The notes under the pieces were generated by a model. The model was given only the letters and a program-made list of their open reading frames with translations. It did not search any database and was not told where the DNA came from. From Polytrichum commune (Eukaryota; Streptophyta; Polytrichopsida; Polytrichales; Polytrichaceae), in the NCBI GenBank assembly GCA_950295325.1, contig OX485809.1, forward strand, positions 21,700,001-21,764,000: DNA of 64,000 bases, in the 5' to 3' direction. The position numbers and the translations under genes are program-made. This document shows positions 35,371 through 48,214 of the stretch, in pieces (positions within the stretch are counted from its first letter, which is position 1; the number at the start of each line of letters is the position of its first letter).

Positions 35371-36700
35371 GATAATATCCTATACTTGCATTGATTGTAT
35401 GTGACACTAATTAACCAATTTAGTGTAGCAGTCAAATGACATAACTCATTAACAAGTGTCACTTCCATACCATGGTCAAGCCTTGTGCTCCCTCACCTTA
35501 GGCAAAATCAATACATCTAAAGCCTAGGATATAAACATGTTGTGATTATGAAATATGAGGACTCAAATCTTAGTGCCGTGGCAAGTCTGCATGAAATCTG
35601 ACATTTATTTTGATCTTAATAGTTGAGGGAGCATGAAGGCTAACAATGTTTCCTCAAATCATTTTAAGTGCCCCCCCCCCTTCCACAAAAGTCGTCGAGT
35701 ATGGGTACACCATGGGGCCAAGGAATGATGAATATTCTAGGGGATGATATTCTTTGTATAGTGTGTGGAGGTTAGGAATCATGGATAGTAATTCGGGGGA
35801 TGAAAGACATGGATGAAGTGTGCAATGAGAAACATTTTGTGAGGGACGAAAGTGCATGATGAATGGAAATACACGGTGCATCATTTTTGTTGCCCCAAGT
35901 GGTCCACAAAAATGTAGCAAGGTGAATAAAGATCAAAGATATACTTGAGAAGTTGCTCAGAACGTCGAGCCCAAAAATTGTGCATCACTAGAAAGTATGC
36001 CAAAAACTATGTACTTTTTGCATAGAAGTGTGTGTTGCTTTTAGTTCGTTGCACATGCCTTGAAGAGCTTGCCAACCACCAATTGTTATGCACAACCATC
36101 GACATAATATTCTACGAAATTACAATGTTTGTGTGAAGATCCATCCCATACACAAGGAATATGTGCATTTCATTTTCAAGCATGGATTGTGCAATTGTGT
36201 GCCACTTACAATACTCTTAAAGGGAAACAAACCAAAATCATACATGTACCACCATCCATTGACAGTTAATAAATGTAATTAATGGGTAAATCATAGTAAA
36301 AAGACATATTTTCACATGAGGGGAGCTAAGAAACGAGCGTTAAGCAGTGAGCAATGAGCGATGAGCGGTAACACATGAGTAGTGAGCCATAACATGTGAG
36401 TGTTGATATCAAATGTAGTACGTTCCACATGACTATTAGTGTCTAACTCTACATTTTGCAATAAATTAATTAACAAAATCTATCCATTTGTATATGCTTG
36501 CAAACATGAAAGTCATTAATCAAGGGGTTTAATTACCATGGATTGTTGGAAAACATCTAGTCATTTGCTTATTTTTATTGAGTTTATCCAAACATTATTG
36601 CATGCAACAAAAACAACTTGTAAATATTACATGTTATGTATTGACATGCTCAAACAAATAAGTGCACATTACACTACCATCACTACTTGTGCACAACAAC
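35371..36700. other. Intergenic stretch with GAGC minisatellite
   Basis: 36,325-36,395 holds a short array of units such as GAGCNATGAGC and ACATGAGTAGTGAGCC. A C10 run is at 35,671-35,680. No supportable gene. Confidence 0.45.
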
Positions 36701-39700
36701 ACCAACAAGCTCAAATAGCCACATAACCTCGTTATAGGATTAGCTTGGAGTGTGAATGAACTTGTTGTTCTCGTAATCCATCTTGCATAGAAATCATAAA
36801 CATAGTATAGGTGTTTCTAGTATACCCATTTCCCTCTCCTTTCCCAAAGAACCAAATGACATTTTGGTGAAATTAGAGCAAATGCATTGTGGTATGTCAC
36901 CAATTTTAACACAATTAGAGTTGCCCTCCTTTGACATGAATTTGATTTTCATTCCAAATATTGGATATGAAATGGTAGTGACTCCAACATCATAACACAT
37001 GTCCATGAGTTCAGTGTTCTCTCACTTGTTTTTGTGATATGTCATCAACATTGTTGGATTAAGACAAATTGTTTTCGAGAATATGAAAGATGGTTGGTCA
37101 TCCGGGTTTGGTTGCCTTTAAAATGCAATCTAGAGATAGGGAGTGTTGCAATTGTTGAAAGCATGCGTTGCAAGGAAAGTGCCTCCCTCTACTGCAATTG
37201 GAACTTGGGATCCTCAAGCACCAACACCTCTTCTTTTGTAAGGTCGGTCCATATCTTCGTTGGCCATGTGCTAGGCAATATAGTCCAATCTAGCACATAT
37301 TTCTTATTGGTGTCATTCACACAACGTTTGATGTTGTCAAGGCAAAACCAAAAGTCATATTCCACATTGTTGGTGAAGTGGAACTCCTTCTTCATCCTAA
37401 TCTAACATCCCTTGGATATACACGAGTCCATTTGCCAACTCTGACTTTGGCATTGCACAAAGTCCATGTGTTGGCTTGCATTACCCAACATCTTTTGCAT
37501 AGTTGTGTGATAATTTTGCAATGTGCCATTGGGAAGCATGACACTTAGTCTCCAAGACAAATGTTGCATGAGTCCCGCCATGTTTTGCAGAATTCAAGGA
37601 CTCCTCTATACATGCCTTTTTTTTTGTCATGGTGCTAGTGCAAAGAATGAAGTAGTTGATTTTATCATGTCAATGTGAACTGCAATCAGCACCATGTGAC
37701 AAATAGAGTTTACATTTTGTGGATTTGAACAACTCAAAACACTCAAGAACATAGTTTCATGTGTGTAGGTCTATTGCCCCTGGAAACACGAAAATGACAT
37801 CCGCCAATATTTTCGGGTCACCACATTTTGTAGTAGTCTTTAGTTTCAAAGAAAAATGGTTAGGACCTTTACCAGTTGGTCCATCCTTCAACCAAATTTT
37901 ATAATTAGCAATTTGCATGAATGTTCTAATTAAATCATTCACAATTGCTTCATACGGGCATGTCAACTTGTTCCCATACTAATGAAGCCATTTGTTGTGG
38001 ACAATTTTTATAGTTGCAAGTTGGCATTTCCGTATGTAAGTCTATAGTTGTGTCATATGCACAATTGATAATACACATGTCAGGGACCTAACGATTACAC
38101 CACTCAAAAGAATACACCACTTGAAAGAACCAATTGGAAAAAAAATTAATTTTTTTTAAAAAAAAAAAAAAACATATATGCACTTATAAGCAATTGTGAC
38201 CTTCCCATTGCTTGTAACAAAAATGCCAAAACTTCAGCCACCCCAAAGACCCAACAACCCTTCATCTATGGCAACATTGGAAAACAACCACCATGAACAA
38301 ATGACATGGTATTTAATTTCAACACCATCCATTGTAATAGCATCCTTGTAGGTGTTTGCAGACATGCTTGTGTTGAAATTGAAATGTGGTTTGATAAACT
38401 TTTATGTGATCTTGTCGAGGTTTGCAGACTCATGAGAAAGCAAGTGCACTCATGATCCACCATGGGCATAGTCGGATCCCCATTCCCATAGACCTTCCTC
38501 ACATTGTTTCAATTAACTTGAACGTTGTCAACCATGAGACCTTTAAAATGTACATGAGCCACCCCATTCTTTGTCATGACACCATCTAGATTTTCCCTAA
38601 ACAAAGTTTGTGCAACACTATCTTCATATTGCATACAACAACATGCTATGCGATGTAATTTACAATATTGGGTGTTGTACACATGACATGTCATAGTTGT
38701 CTAGTCCTTCAAATGCTTAACATGATCAAACATGATCCAAGAGTTCTCCATGTCCCTTCGGCATGCATGCACTTCACAAGCTCCACCCAGTACTTGGAAG
38801 GTCCACCGATATCTTGAAGAAGAACACCTTGTCCTTTGATTGGCCATGGAATCAACTACCATAAACAAATTTGAAACTATAGTGGTCTTTCAAAGCCACA
38901 ATACTATTCATAGTGTCCATTCCATTAGGAACAAAACATTTTGACCCTGACACAAAGTTATGATAGTTGGGTGATGCAAGGGTTGTGAATTTGTCCATAA
39001 CCATCTCTAAGGACGACCTATTTAGGTTATGTCCTTCACCATTTGTAGGGGACTTGAGGAGGTAATCAACCATAAATTGTTTGTTTGCTGCCATCACAAT
39101 TGTAAAGATTTTTTGGAATTGGAGTCTTCATCACTTTGTTTGCTATACATTGGTACGCGATATCCAATGTCTCATGACAAGAGACATGGGAAACATGGTG
39201 GTTACATACACCAAGATGTATACATATTTGAGCCATCCCAACATGTGATGAATGAACATACACTATATGTGCAAAGCATATAACTAGGCACACATGTGTA
39301 GAGTGACATACCTTACATTCCAACAACGGTTTTTTAGGGGCCGCAACTCCCACAAAAATGGGACAAAAGTGGACCCTAACTACTCACTGCTATTTCAAGT
39401 ACCTTCATTACATATGAGGTAATCACATAAGTTCTTTTGGCATTGCACATGACATGTACATGTCGAACGCTCGAATGACTACCCATAGTCGTTATGGATG
39501 TTGGTTGTTTTTGTCATACACCAAGCATGGCCATCATAGATTTTGTCCATTCCATCCATGCCAAGTCCGTATGTGGAGGGAACACCAATCAGCAAGGGGA
39601 GCAAAACAAAATTTACATTGTTGTCAAAAGAAGATGGAAGGTACTTCACCTCACATACATCCATACTATCAAAATATATTGAAGCAAGTTCAAACTTGGA

Positions 39701-39860
39701 ACATTTCCTACATTTTCTTTGTTTCAACGCGTTCACAATATTCAATCCAATGGTAGAACAACCAAGTTGAAGAGGTGGACGATGTGATGCACATTTGATA
39801 CAATGAGGATGTAGGGAGACCCATTCGTATCTATACCAACTTTGGAAGGTGTGGAACATG
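36701..39860 (-). pseudogene. Long decayed coding region, family unknown
   Basis: Successive minus-strand open pieces look like one former protein: 39,479-39,859 (Cys-containing; ALKQRKCRKCSKFELASIYF), 39,066-39,353 (ECKVCHSTHVC), 38,852-39,097 (LASPNYHNFVSGSKCFVPNG), 38,509-38,694, 38,266-38,502 (KVYGNGDPTMPMVDHECTCF), 37,757-37,966 (KILADVIFVFPGAIDL) and 37,189-37,395 (VLDWTILPSTWPTKIWTDL). Frames shift between pieces and stops occur within them. Cys pairs near the upstream end suggest a zinc-binding region. I cannot name the family; a transposon-encoded protein is the likeliest class given the setting. It faces away from the decayed gene at 41-44.5 kb. Confidence 0.4.
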
Positions 39861-40849
39861 CACTCTTAAAAGGAAATGGCGATGTATCAAAGGGACATGC
39901 ATCTTATTTTGAATATGACAACATAATGACATTATTGTTATTGGCCTCCAACTTAATAGTTGCCATGCTTGGGATGTGAACCATAGAAATGCCAGACTCA
40001 TTGGTGAATAACCATTAATGTTTGCATTTGGAAATCAAATACCTCAATGACCCTATATGAACCAGACCCAAAATTTAAGACGAACCATCAATACACCAAA
40101 TTTTTTGCATTAATGTTTTTGAAACATCTCCACTCTTTGCATACAACTATTGTTCCACATACATTGTATTGGCTTGGAAACCTTAACCCCCAACAATTCC
40201 TTTCAAAGTACAACATATTCATCAACACTTGAAGGTAATGTGAAGGGCAATAGAAAATAAAAAAAACTAATGGAAATCACGGTGAATTCATTCCAAATGA
40301 AATTCATAGAATTTATGGGCTCAATTGGTGGCACCAATTAAAGTTAAAAAATTTATAGTAAATGATGTAGATATTATGCATGCAAACTAATTGTTGTTAG
40401 CAACGGTGCACTCCCATTCTATTTTAGCAATCCCCAATTGAAGGTTAACACACCTTCCAACCTAACCGTAAAATTCATATGATCATGTGGAAATAAAACC
40501 ATAAGGGAACATGAACATCCCAAGACATTTCATTATGAATTAGACAACAAGGTGCCAATAGTTGACTGCATGCACGGCGTTTGAAGTGCATTCATTGTAA
40601 GAGAAAAGTTGGTTCATAACCAAATTGCAAATGCATGAGGAATACCATCCGACACCTCGAAAGAAAAGAAGAAGAATAGGTTTTTTCCAAATGTTCAACC
40701 CTGAAACAATTGAATAGGGTAGGATGCCAAAAAGAATGAGCAGGATGATAAAGAACGACACCACAAACACCACGTGAGCATTGCATTTCACTTCGATTGC
40801 ACCCATTGGAATGGGACACTATCAAATGAGCTACACAACCCTTTAAGTT

Positions 40850-43800
40850 CGCAAAGGTTGGACAAGGTGAGTGCTGCAACTAAAGACATAGAAGAATTGA
40901 GGGACAAAGAAGAGATCTCAAACGAGGTATGATGATTCTATTCATTCATTTCAATGTTTGTGCACATTTATTAAGATTCCCTATGGGCTAGCTCTAAATG
41001 TAACATCTTATATGATTTTATTTTATTTTCACGCACACCAATGTTAAATGTCTCCAGTGTTTTGTGATGCGTGGGATATCCCCACTACACAACCTACCTT
41101 GGAGTGTACAAAGGGGTTCAAAGGAGGTAGTAGGAAATGTGGAGGAAGGAGGAGGGAGGCAAGTCATGTGGGCGTGGAGAGGTGGGAGCAAGGAATGTGG
41201 GGATGGAGATGGCACGAAAACTCCAGAGGTGGAGCATGATGTTATTTTGTTGAGCAAAGACATGACAATCTGCAACAAGAAGGCGGCTTGGGGGGGGGGG
41301 GGGATGATGATGGTGAGGAATATGACTATAGGGCTAATGGTGAGGAGCAAGGCAATGTTGGTGCCATAGATAATATCAACAAGTTATGTCTTCGTAACTT
41401 TGTAAATTTTACCTTATTTCATTGCGAAATTTTGGTCAAGACCTCGGAGGTGGAAAATTATGCCCCTACGGCAATTGATCGAGCTTGCTAACAACCTATA
41501 AGTCTTGGAAATGGAATTTGGCTTGACAACTAGTCCCCACAAGTTCCTTTCTTGCAAATGAATTTTCAATTTGTGCCAAAATAAATAAATGAACTAGCGC
41601 CCACATTCTCATCCATTAGCCTTAGGGGCCCAAGAGTGATGCATGGTGCACCCACAAAATTAATGCACGGCCCAAAGACTAGGAGGGAATGCAGAGCAAC
41701 ATCATATAGACGACATGCACCGCGACAACCTACATTGGCATTATTGTGTTGATTGCATATTTGAAATCCCTCTAGTTTTGTTAGGGCATTGTTTGATGCA
41801 AAGCACAATGTCAACATGCGAGTTCTTTTGTTTTTTTTTTGTTTTGACATTTGTGTGAACAATATTTTTTTATTATTACATTTCATGTGACATATCATGT
41901 TTGTTAAGTTCAACCAAAAGTGACCATGTGAAGACCAATTTGGTTCACAAATCGCATCGTGTGAAGACGTTTGGCAAGTTGAAGCTCCAAGAATTTTGCC
42001 ATTTTTTGACACCTGACCGATATTCTACATATGAGAACATAAGAGCAAAAAAAATTTGATTATCTTCTGACATTAGATGTCTTCACACAATTCTTATACA
42101 GGGTTTGTAAATTTCCAATTATTGTTTTTGTCTCTCATAATAATATTCCAACATCCCTTTCTAACTTTTGCTTTTGTGTAATCATGTACAAAGAGAGATT
42201 GTGGTTGCAGCTGAAGAAGGTGCATATAATTATAAAGATAGAACACCCATTGACAATAGATCATCTAAAGGCTTGAAGCTTGCCATGTGATTGGCCATGA
42301 AGAGAATTGTTGGAGCATTGTGGAGTAAAAAAAACTTGTGAAATTGGTCACCATGGCTAACCTTGCAAATGGTGATGAGTTATTTGTATAGGTAATTCAA
42401 AATGTTATATTCAATTTGTTAGAAGTGTTTACTTTGATGATATAGTTTTCATTTGATTTAATTCCCACACAAGTGAAATGTTGATGTGTTAGATCAATAA
42501 CCAATTTTGTGTGTATGATTCTCTGAGATAATACCTTGGAGAAGTTGCAAATGATTGCAACTACTCCAATTGATCCAAGGTACAAGGCCCAATGGTTACG
42601 TTGGTGGAACTCTAACAACATGTCACGCCAATCTCTCCACTTTCCAGTGGGAGACGTCAAAGAAATGGAGTTCAAGTTGTGGGTTGTGATAGTTGGAAGA
42701 GGCCATGATGTATGAATTTGAGAACATGCACAAAGAATTGGGTGAGGTGGATTGGCATGATTGTGTTCACTTTCCCAAGGATTATGTAGAGAAATGGAGG
42801 GGTCTTTTCGTGGACAAAGATATTCCAGTCGATGTTTCGTGGGTATTTGGGTTTCACAAAATCATCCAAGCTAACCGAATTTCTTGACAGAGGCATTACA
42901 ATAAAATGTGTTATTTAGAGGTAATATATCTTCATTCTTTGGACATAGAATGGAATTCCAACAAATGTATTTGTGATTAATTAATCCACAACTAAGTCGT
43001 ACATTTGTGTGTTCAAAAAGCAATTTGTGGCCTTCAAAGCGATTGCCATGAGTGCCCTCCCAACTTATTTGTTTGCGTGGATGGAGGATGACAATCTATG
43101 CATTTTTGTTGAATCCTTCTTTTAAATAAGCTACTTTGCAATATTGTCCTCGGTTTATTGATTGTCCAATGATTTTTCACCCAACATAGGATAAGACATA
43201 GAGGAGTCAAGCGTCACTCTCTCAAGAGAATGATGATGCATGTGTGTTGAGAGATGATCGTGAGTTGTCACATGCTCCAATAGAAAAAGGGGAAAATGTA
43301 AGCGTGGTGCAAAGGCTACGGAGCCACCAACTCAGGTGGAACCTCTTTCTACCTTGTAAATTGTGCCCAAACAACAAATTCAAGGAGTTGTTGTTGTTTT
43401 TCCAACTCCAACTCCTTGATCCCAACAATATTCGCAACAAATAGCCCATACCAAAGGTAGAAAGAATAAGGGTGAGTCATCATCGCAAGCAAGACTGGAA
43501 AATGTGTCATTGTGGGGAAAAAATATCAGTATCAGAGATTATGGAAAATGGGGCCAACGACCACCCCTTATTGGTGGAAGCACTGGAGATTGTTTTTATT
43601 TTTTATTTTTTAAAGGACAACATTTGTAATTTTTGTCATTTTCCTATTTTCCTTTGGTTTCACATGTGGTCACGTCATATTATCGATTGTTAATTGCTCT
43701 TGCAGGTATCTCAGGGGGTTTTTAAGGTTGATGTCATTATTGTAGACATGACAGAAGGGCTTCCAATTCCTATTGTCTCCACACCTCCCAATGTTATTCC

Positions 43801-44540
43801 TCCTTAGAATATCCTAAAGTAATATAATGTTGAGGCTTTATTTGAGATTTAAAATGCTTACCTTAACAATGGTAAGCATCTAAATGTCAAGAATGTTTGG
43901 GATGATGTGAGGACATATGCCAACACCTACAACTTCACCATTATGAAAGATCGGTTGGGCATCAATGAAATGCCATTGTGTTCAGGAGTTGATACCACAA
44001 AAACAATATTGTACCAATATATGTGTGTATAGCTCAATGATGTCATTGGTGTGTTTGAATGTGATTAACTTAATATTGCATTGGAAACACCTTTCTAAAG
44101 CATACCCACTCAGTAGTCTATTATTTTGCGTGGTTCTGGTAGACTTGGCGTTTCCATGTTTTGTTGTTAGTACCCAAAAGCAAGTCCACCAATCAATTTG
44201 AGTTTCAAAAGGGTGGGGGTATAGCTAATGTGGACATAGAAAATTTGGACATCTTTAATCCCACGAAATCGTCGTCGCAACTCATGAATGGGGTTGTGCC
44301 TTGGAGAGGAGGACATGAAAAGGATCCTATGTCCATGTACATTTTTTATCAAGGCATTGACTACAGCTGCAACCATGGTACTTGATGCATTTGCATCTGC
44401 ATGTAATAATCATCTTGTATATAATGTGGGTCGCAATACATCCCTCGATGATGATGATGGGCCCATTAAGAAGTTACCAAACGCTCTTGCATTAGTAAGG
44501 AGGTTAGCAATATGTATAGTATGGTTGCAATGCCCTTAGT
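40850..44540 (+). pseudogene. Decayed multi-part gene with a methyltransferase-like C-terminal segment
   Basis: Plus-strand pieces with coding character follow one another. An acidic and Gly-rich region is at 41,064-41,490. 42,543-42,713 reads LQMIATTPIDPRYKAQWLRW and then PVGDVKEMEFKLW. 42,693-42,887 is in another frame. 43,055-43,125 contains AIAMSALPTYLFAWM. 43,472-43,590 is followed by an intron-like AT-rich stretch and a TTGCAG acceptor at about 43,706. 43,707-44,010 contains GVFKVDVIIVDMTEGLPIP. 44,161-44,350 contains VVPWRGGHEKDPMSM. After a frameshift, 44,345-44,500 contains LTTAATMVLDAFASACNNH. The spacing of an EKD-PM block before VLDAFASA recalls motifs X and I of amino-methyltransferases (usual form EKP...VLDPFAGSG). 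No DPPY motif was found. Broken, not functional. Confidence 0.35.
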
Positions 44541-45546
44541 GATATAATGAAAGTCAATTATTATATTTGGCCATCTAATTTTCTAGTTTTATGTGTGCAA
44601 GCAACTAAACGACATGTTTTTATTGCTCAAATCCATGTTCTTTTTCACCTAAATATTAATCCATTGAATTTATATTGAGTATTGGCCATTTGCTCAATAG
44701 GCGGTATTCCACAACCTTATTTTTGCTAACACATTCAAACAATAAAGGTAGTTTGGTCTACCTAGTCAAGACTACTATGCCATGCTCTTTGCTTCAATGG
44801 CGAGATACGAATTGCACGTGGGATTTTGGAGAATACCACTACCAATGTGATAACCCCATAACGTTCTTCGAGGGTGTCTGCTAACCCTTTGCTTTTCATA
44901 GTAACACCTAGTCAAAATATTGTAGATGAACATTGATCGCCTCATACATGCCCTTGCATTCTCCATGCTTCAAGGCGATGGGCCCATTGTTTAAAGAGAA
45001 GGCTTTCGGGCTATTATAGTTTATGAATTCTTTAATATTGAAGATGGAGAATATTGATTGATGCTCTTTGCTTTGGATGGAGGTACACCTCAACAAAGAA
45101 TGTTATGCATAGTTACGACTTACAAAAAAAATGTTGATTTTCTACCAAACCAAGGAGCACATGATGGTAATGTTGAAGTTACATATTGACCACATACGAC
45201 CACAATGGACACCAACAATAAAGTTGACAAGGATAAGTATTGTATTTGAAATATAGCAATATTTTTCAAGCAAACTGGAATGTGTGTGTTGTATAAAACT
45301 CAATTCATAGGCCAAGGATAAATGCCCGCCTCCTTAAGTTGGGTCCCAACACTATTACTAAGGTCAAAGGGGTTTAGTAAGACCTCAAACCCCATATGGT
45401 TATGGTTGATTCATCTTAAGTGGGTCGCTCTAGACTAAATTGGGGCTTCTAATGCTAATTCCGGGCTCAAAACGTGTGTGTATGTGTACACACACACACA
45501 CACACACATGATAAGAATACAAATATTAAGCGTTTTCACTTTGGAT
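44541..45546. other. Intergenic stretch with a (CA)n tract
   Basis: A (CA)n microsatellite lies at 45,489-45,509. 45,330-45,470 has the look of a repeat edge but has no partner in this window. Confidence 0.4.
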
Positions 45547-45904
45547 ACTACACTAGAAAGGATATTTAGTGTTTGATACACTAAAGACAAAGACCTACAC
45601 TAAATGTCAACTATGGTAATATGTGGAAGTTACATGTTTGAATTTAGTGTTAGTGAGGATATGGGAAAAAATGCCTCCGACTTCGACAAATGAGAGATTA
45701 GCAAGTAGGAAGGTGGGACACCATCCCTAAAATTGCAAGTCCAATGAAATCCACACTTCACATGAAGGGAGGTGGCAGTAGGGAAGGTAGCGACACATTT
45801 ATGTCTAACACTAATTGTCAAGGAAGTGAAAATTAGTGTTGAGCATGGTAACATGGTAACAACATTAAATATAATCAAACACTAAATATCATATTTAGTG
45901 TAGT
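45547..45904. mobile_element. Family G MITE, copy 1 (ACTACACTA ends)
   Basis: The left end ACTACACTAGAAAGGATATTTAGTGTTTGAT is mirrored at the right by ATCAAACACTAAATATCATATTTAGTGTAGT, an inverted repeat of about 30 bases with few mismatches. TTTAGTGT and its complement recur inside. Non-coding. The ends include CACTA/TAGTG but not at the extreme termini, so CACTA superfamily membership is only a guess. Confidence 0.8.
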
Positions 45905-46049
45905 GGTAGGGGGTCCAACTCCAAAAGGTGGGCGTCTAGCCTTGGCCCACTTCACATATCCCATTGCACACACGTGTGAGACTACATGAGAACACATCTA
46001 CCTAACATTCTTCGAAGCATGAGACCACAATAGTTATCTTTCTTGATAT

Positions 46050-46310
46050 ATACCAAAGTGTTTGTGACATAGTGGTCGGGGAATTTTTTTGAGCATAATT
46101 GGCTGAGATTCTAGTGTTTGCAAGTCCAACCGGTTACATGTTGACATCCTACAGTTTTCCTTTATTAAATTGGGGTGTATTCCACAAATTCCTCCAAAAT
46201 GTTCGGTAATTTGCATGAAGTCTTGAACTTCAACCGCTTATTTCTCAAACTCAACCAGCTCATTTGTAACCAACCGCCAGTTCTCCCCGATCATTGCCGT
46301 GACATTATCA
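46050..46310. repeat. Dispersed repeat E, copy 2, cut by the gap
   Basis: Partner of 8,950-9,195, with 'gaagtcttgaacttcaacc' and 'ttatttctcaaactcaaccag'. It runs straight into the N run, so its 3' end is not visible. Confidence 0.75.
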
Positions 46311-46313
46311 ATG

Positions 46314-46513
46314 NNNNNNNNNNNNNNNNNNNNNNNNNNNNNNNNNNNNNNNNNNNNNNNNNNNNNNNNNNNNNNNNNNNNNNNNNNNNNNNNNNNNNNN
46401 NNNNNNNNNNNNNNNNNNNNNNNNNNNNNNNNNNNNNNNNNNNNNNNNNNNNNNNNNNNNNNNNNNNNNNNNNNNNNNNNNNNNNNNNNNNNNNNNNNNN
46501 NNNNNNNNNNNNN
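46314..46513. other. Assembly gap, 200 N
   Basis: Exactly 200 N. The round length suggests a placeholder rather than a measured gap. Open frames drawn across it are meaningless. Confidence 0.98.
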
Positions 46514-46729
46514 CAAAAATTGGCCCTCCATTTTGGGTGCACCCAATTCAACGAGCTCGTGCCATGTTAGACCATGCATTTTTTGATTAAAAATTTCATA
46601 CCATGAAATCGGCATGGCCTCTAGGTGTTAAGGGGTTGGGACCGATTTCAACCTTTCAGCCAACCACAAGTGAGGATTTCAAGTCTCTTACACAACGAAT
46701 TGGCCCGGCCTCTAGGTGTAAAGTGGCCC

Positions 46730-47221
46730 TAAGGGCCACTTCACACACGATCCAAGAGCCATGACCATGACATTGTGAGAGCCCAAAAGAAAGTGTCCAA
46801 AGGTTGCCCAAGACACTTCCAACATCGTATAGTGTGGTCATGGGCCTTCAATTGTAGTATGAAGTCATATGTGACTGGGTCCTCAACCAAATGCTATTTC
46901 AATGAAATTCTATCCATACGGGAACCCTCCACATGATGAAATATATTAAATCAATGGTTGTGAGGTTTCGGAGTGCCATGATCTCCCGGTTTTGTGTTGG
47001 GCTTGCCTCCAAGAGGTGGCTTTTGAAAATAGTCCAAGTAACCATGAAACATGATCCATAGGGAATCCATGTAAACTTTACACCCATCTTGCATTCACTT
47101 ACCCCCTTGGTCCCCTAAGCGTAGTGTGAAGTGAACTTGGACCGGCTCCACTTTTTCCACCAATGAGAGTGCTTGAAGTGCAATGGTCATGGGCCCTCAG
47201 TTCATGTGTGAAGTGGCCCTA
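46730..47221. mobile_element. Family H MITE (TAGGGCCACTTCACAC ends)
   Basis: The left end TAAGGGCCACTTCACACACG is mirrored by ATGTGTGAAGTGGCCCTA at the right, and 'gccatgaccatg' / 'caatggtcatgggc' mirror each other further in. The left boundary abuts a second right-type end (GTAAAGTGGCCCTAA, ending 46,732), making a perfect palindrome at 46,722-46,740. Two elements therefore seem to meet end to end, the upstream one running back towards the gap. Non-coding. Confidence 0.75.
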
Positions 47222-47818
47222 CATTAGGACCGAGAGAGCACATGTGGATTTGGAAATAACACATTAATTAACCCAATTAGTGAGGGAGGGTGAACAGGGA
47301 GTGTGGGAGATTATTAAAGGTGATACTAAATCTCTTTACGCTATGAAATTAAGTTTCACCAAATGATTTAGGAAGCATTGTTCATCCCAACATTATTCAC
47401 TCAAAATAGCACATATAACATCGCTATTCTCTAAAAGTATTGGCATTATCCATCCTAGCATTATTCATTAACAACCACGTCTTTGCATATGATTGTTTTT
47501 ATCGCTCTACAAGCACCTTAGAGCACCCATTGATTTTCTTAAAGTGTATGGTAAATAAGCATGTGCTTGAGGATTTAGTATCACTCTATAAAAATTTTAA
47601 AAAAATCAGCCCTCTTTAATTTCAAGATTTGGCAAAACAATGTGTATTTCAAGAATTAGTACCACACACACTACTTGGGATAATGGTGTAGTTGGAAACA
47701 TGTACTAATAAGGTGTGTGGGATTTGAAGAGTTGGAAATTGCACTAACTTTGCTATTTAGTGTGTGTAGGTGGGTGTCGAGCATGGAGAAATCAATGCAT
47801 GTGACAAGTCTACGCATA

Positions 47819-48214
47819 AGGTAAGCAAGTCTTAAATAAACATTCTTCTCTTTGCACATGCTTCTTGTAAAATATGAAACACACAATCAGGGCAAGATGA
47901 TCAACAATCCAAATTGTGCCCATAGTTGCTTTCCCTTGTTTTTTTTTTTTTTTTTGGGGGGGGGGGGGGGAATTCGTATGAATATCTTATGCATTGTCAT
48001 AGTGAAAATTTCTTGAGTCGTTAATTGATCATATAGGTCCCTCCCCAATTACGTTGATTGTTGCATCTAGGATGATTAACGATTTTTAAAATTTAGTCCA
48101 ATCTTATTTAAAAACATGTCTTTATGGCATCCGTTCTCATATTCACACCCAACCCTCCACCACTCGAATATTGACGTCCATTTAAAATTGGACCTTGAAT
48201 TAGGCACATCTACA
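47819..48214 (-). mobile_element. Family A MITE
   Basis: Reverse-strand copy starting AGGTAAGCAAGTCT (after ATA) and ending TAGGCACATCTACA. A T15 tract followed by a G15 run (47,956-47,970) has expanded inside it. Confidence 0.75.

Noticed and set aside
45547-45904. Calling the ACTACACTA-ended element a CACTA transposon
   Set aside because: The CACTA string is not at the extreme ends, no 3-base target duplication was found, and there is no transposase. Left unassigned.
46175-46615. Open frames of 86-131 residues across the N run
   Set aside because: Most residues are undetermined; the frames are produced by the 200-base gap.
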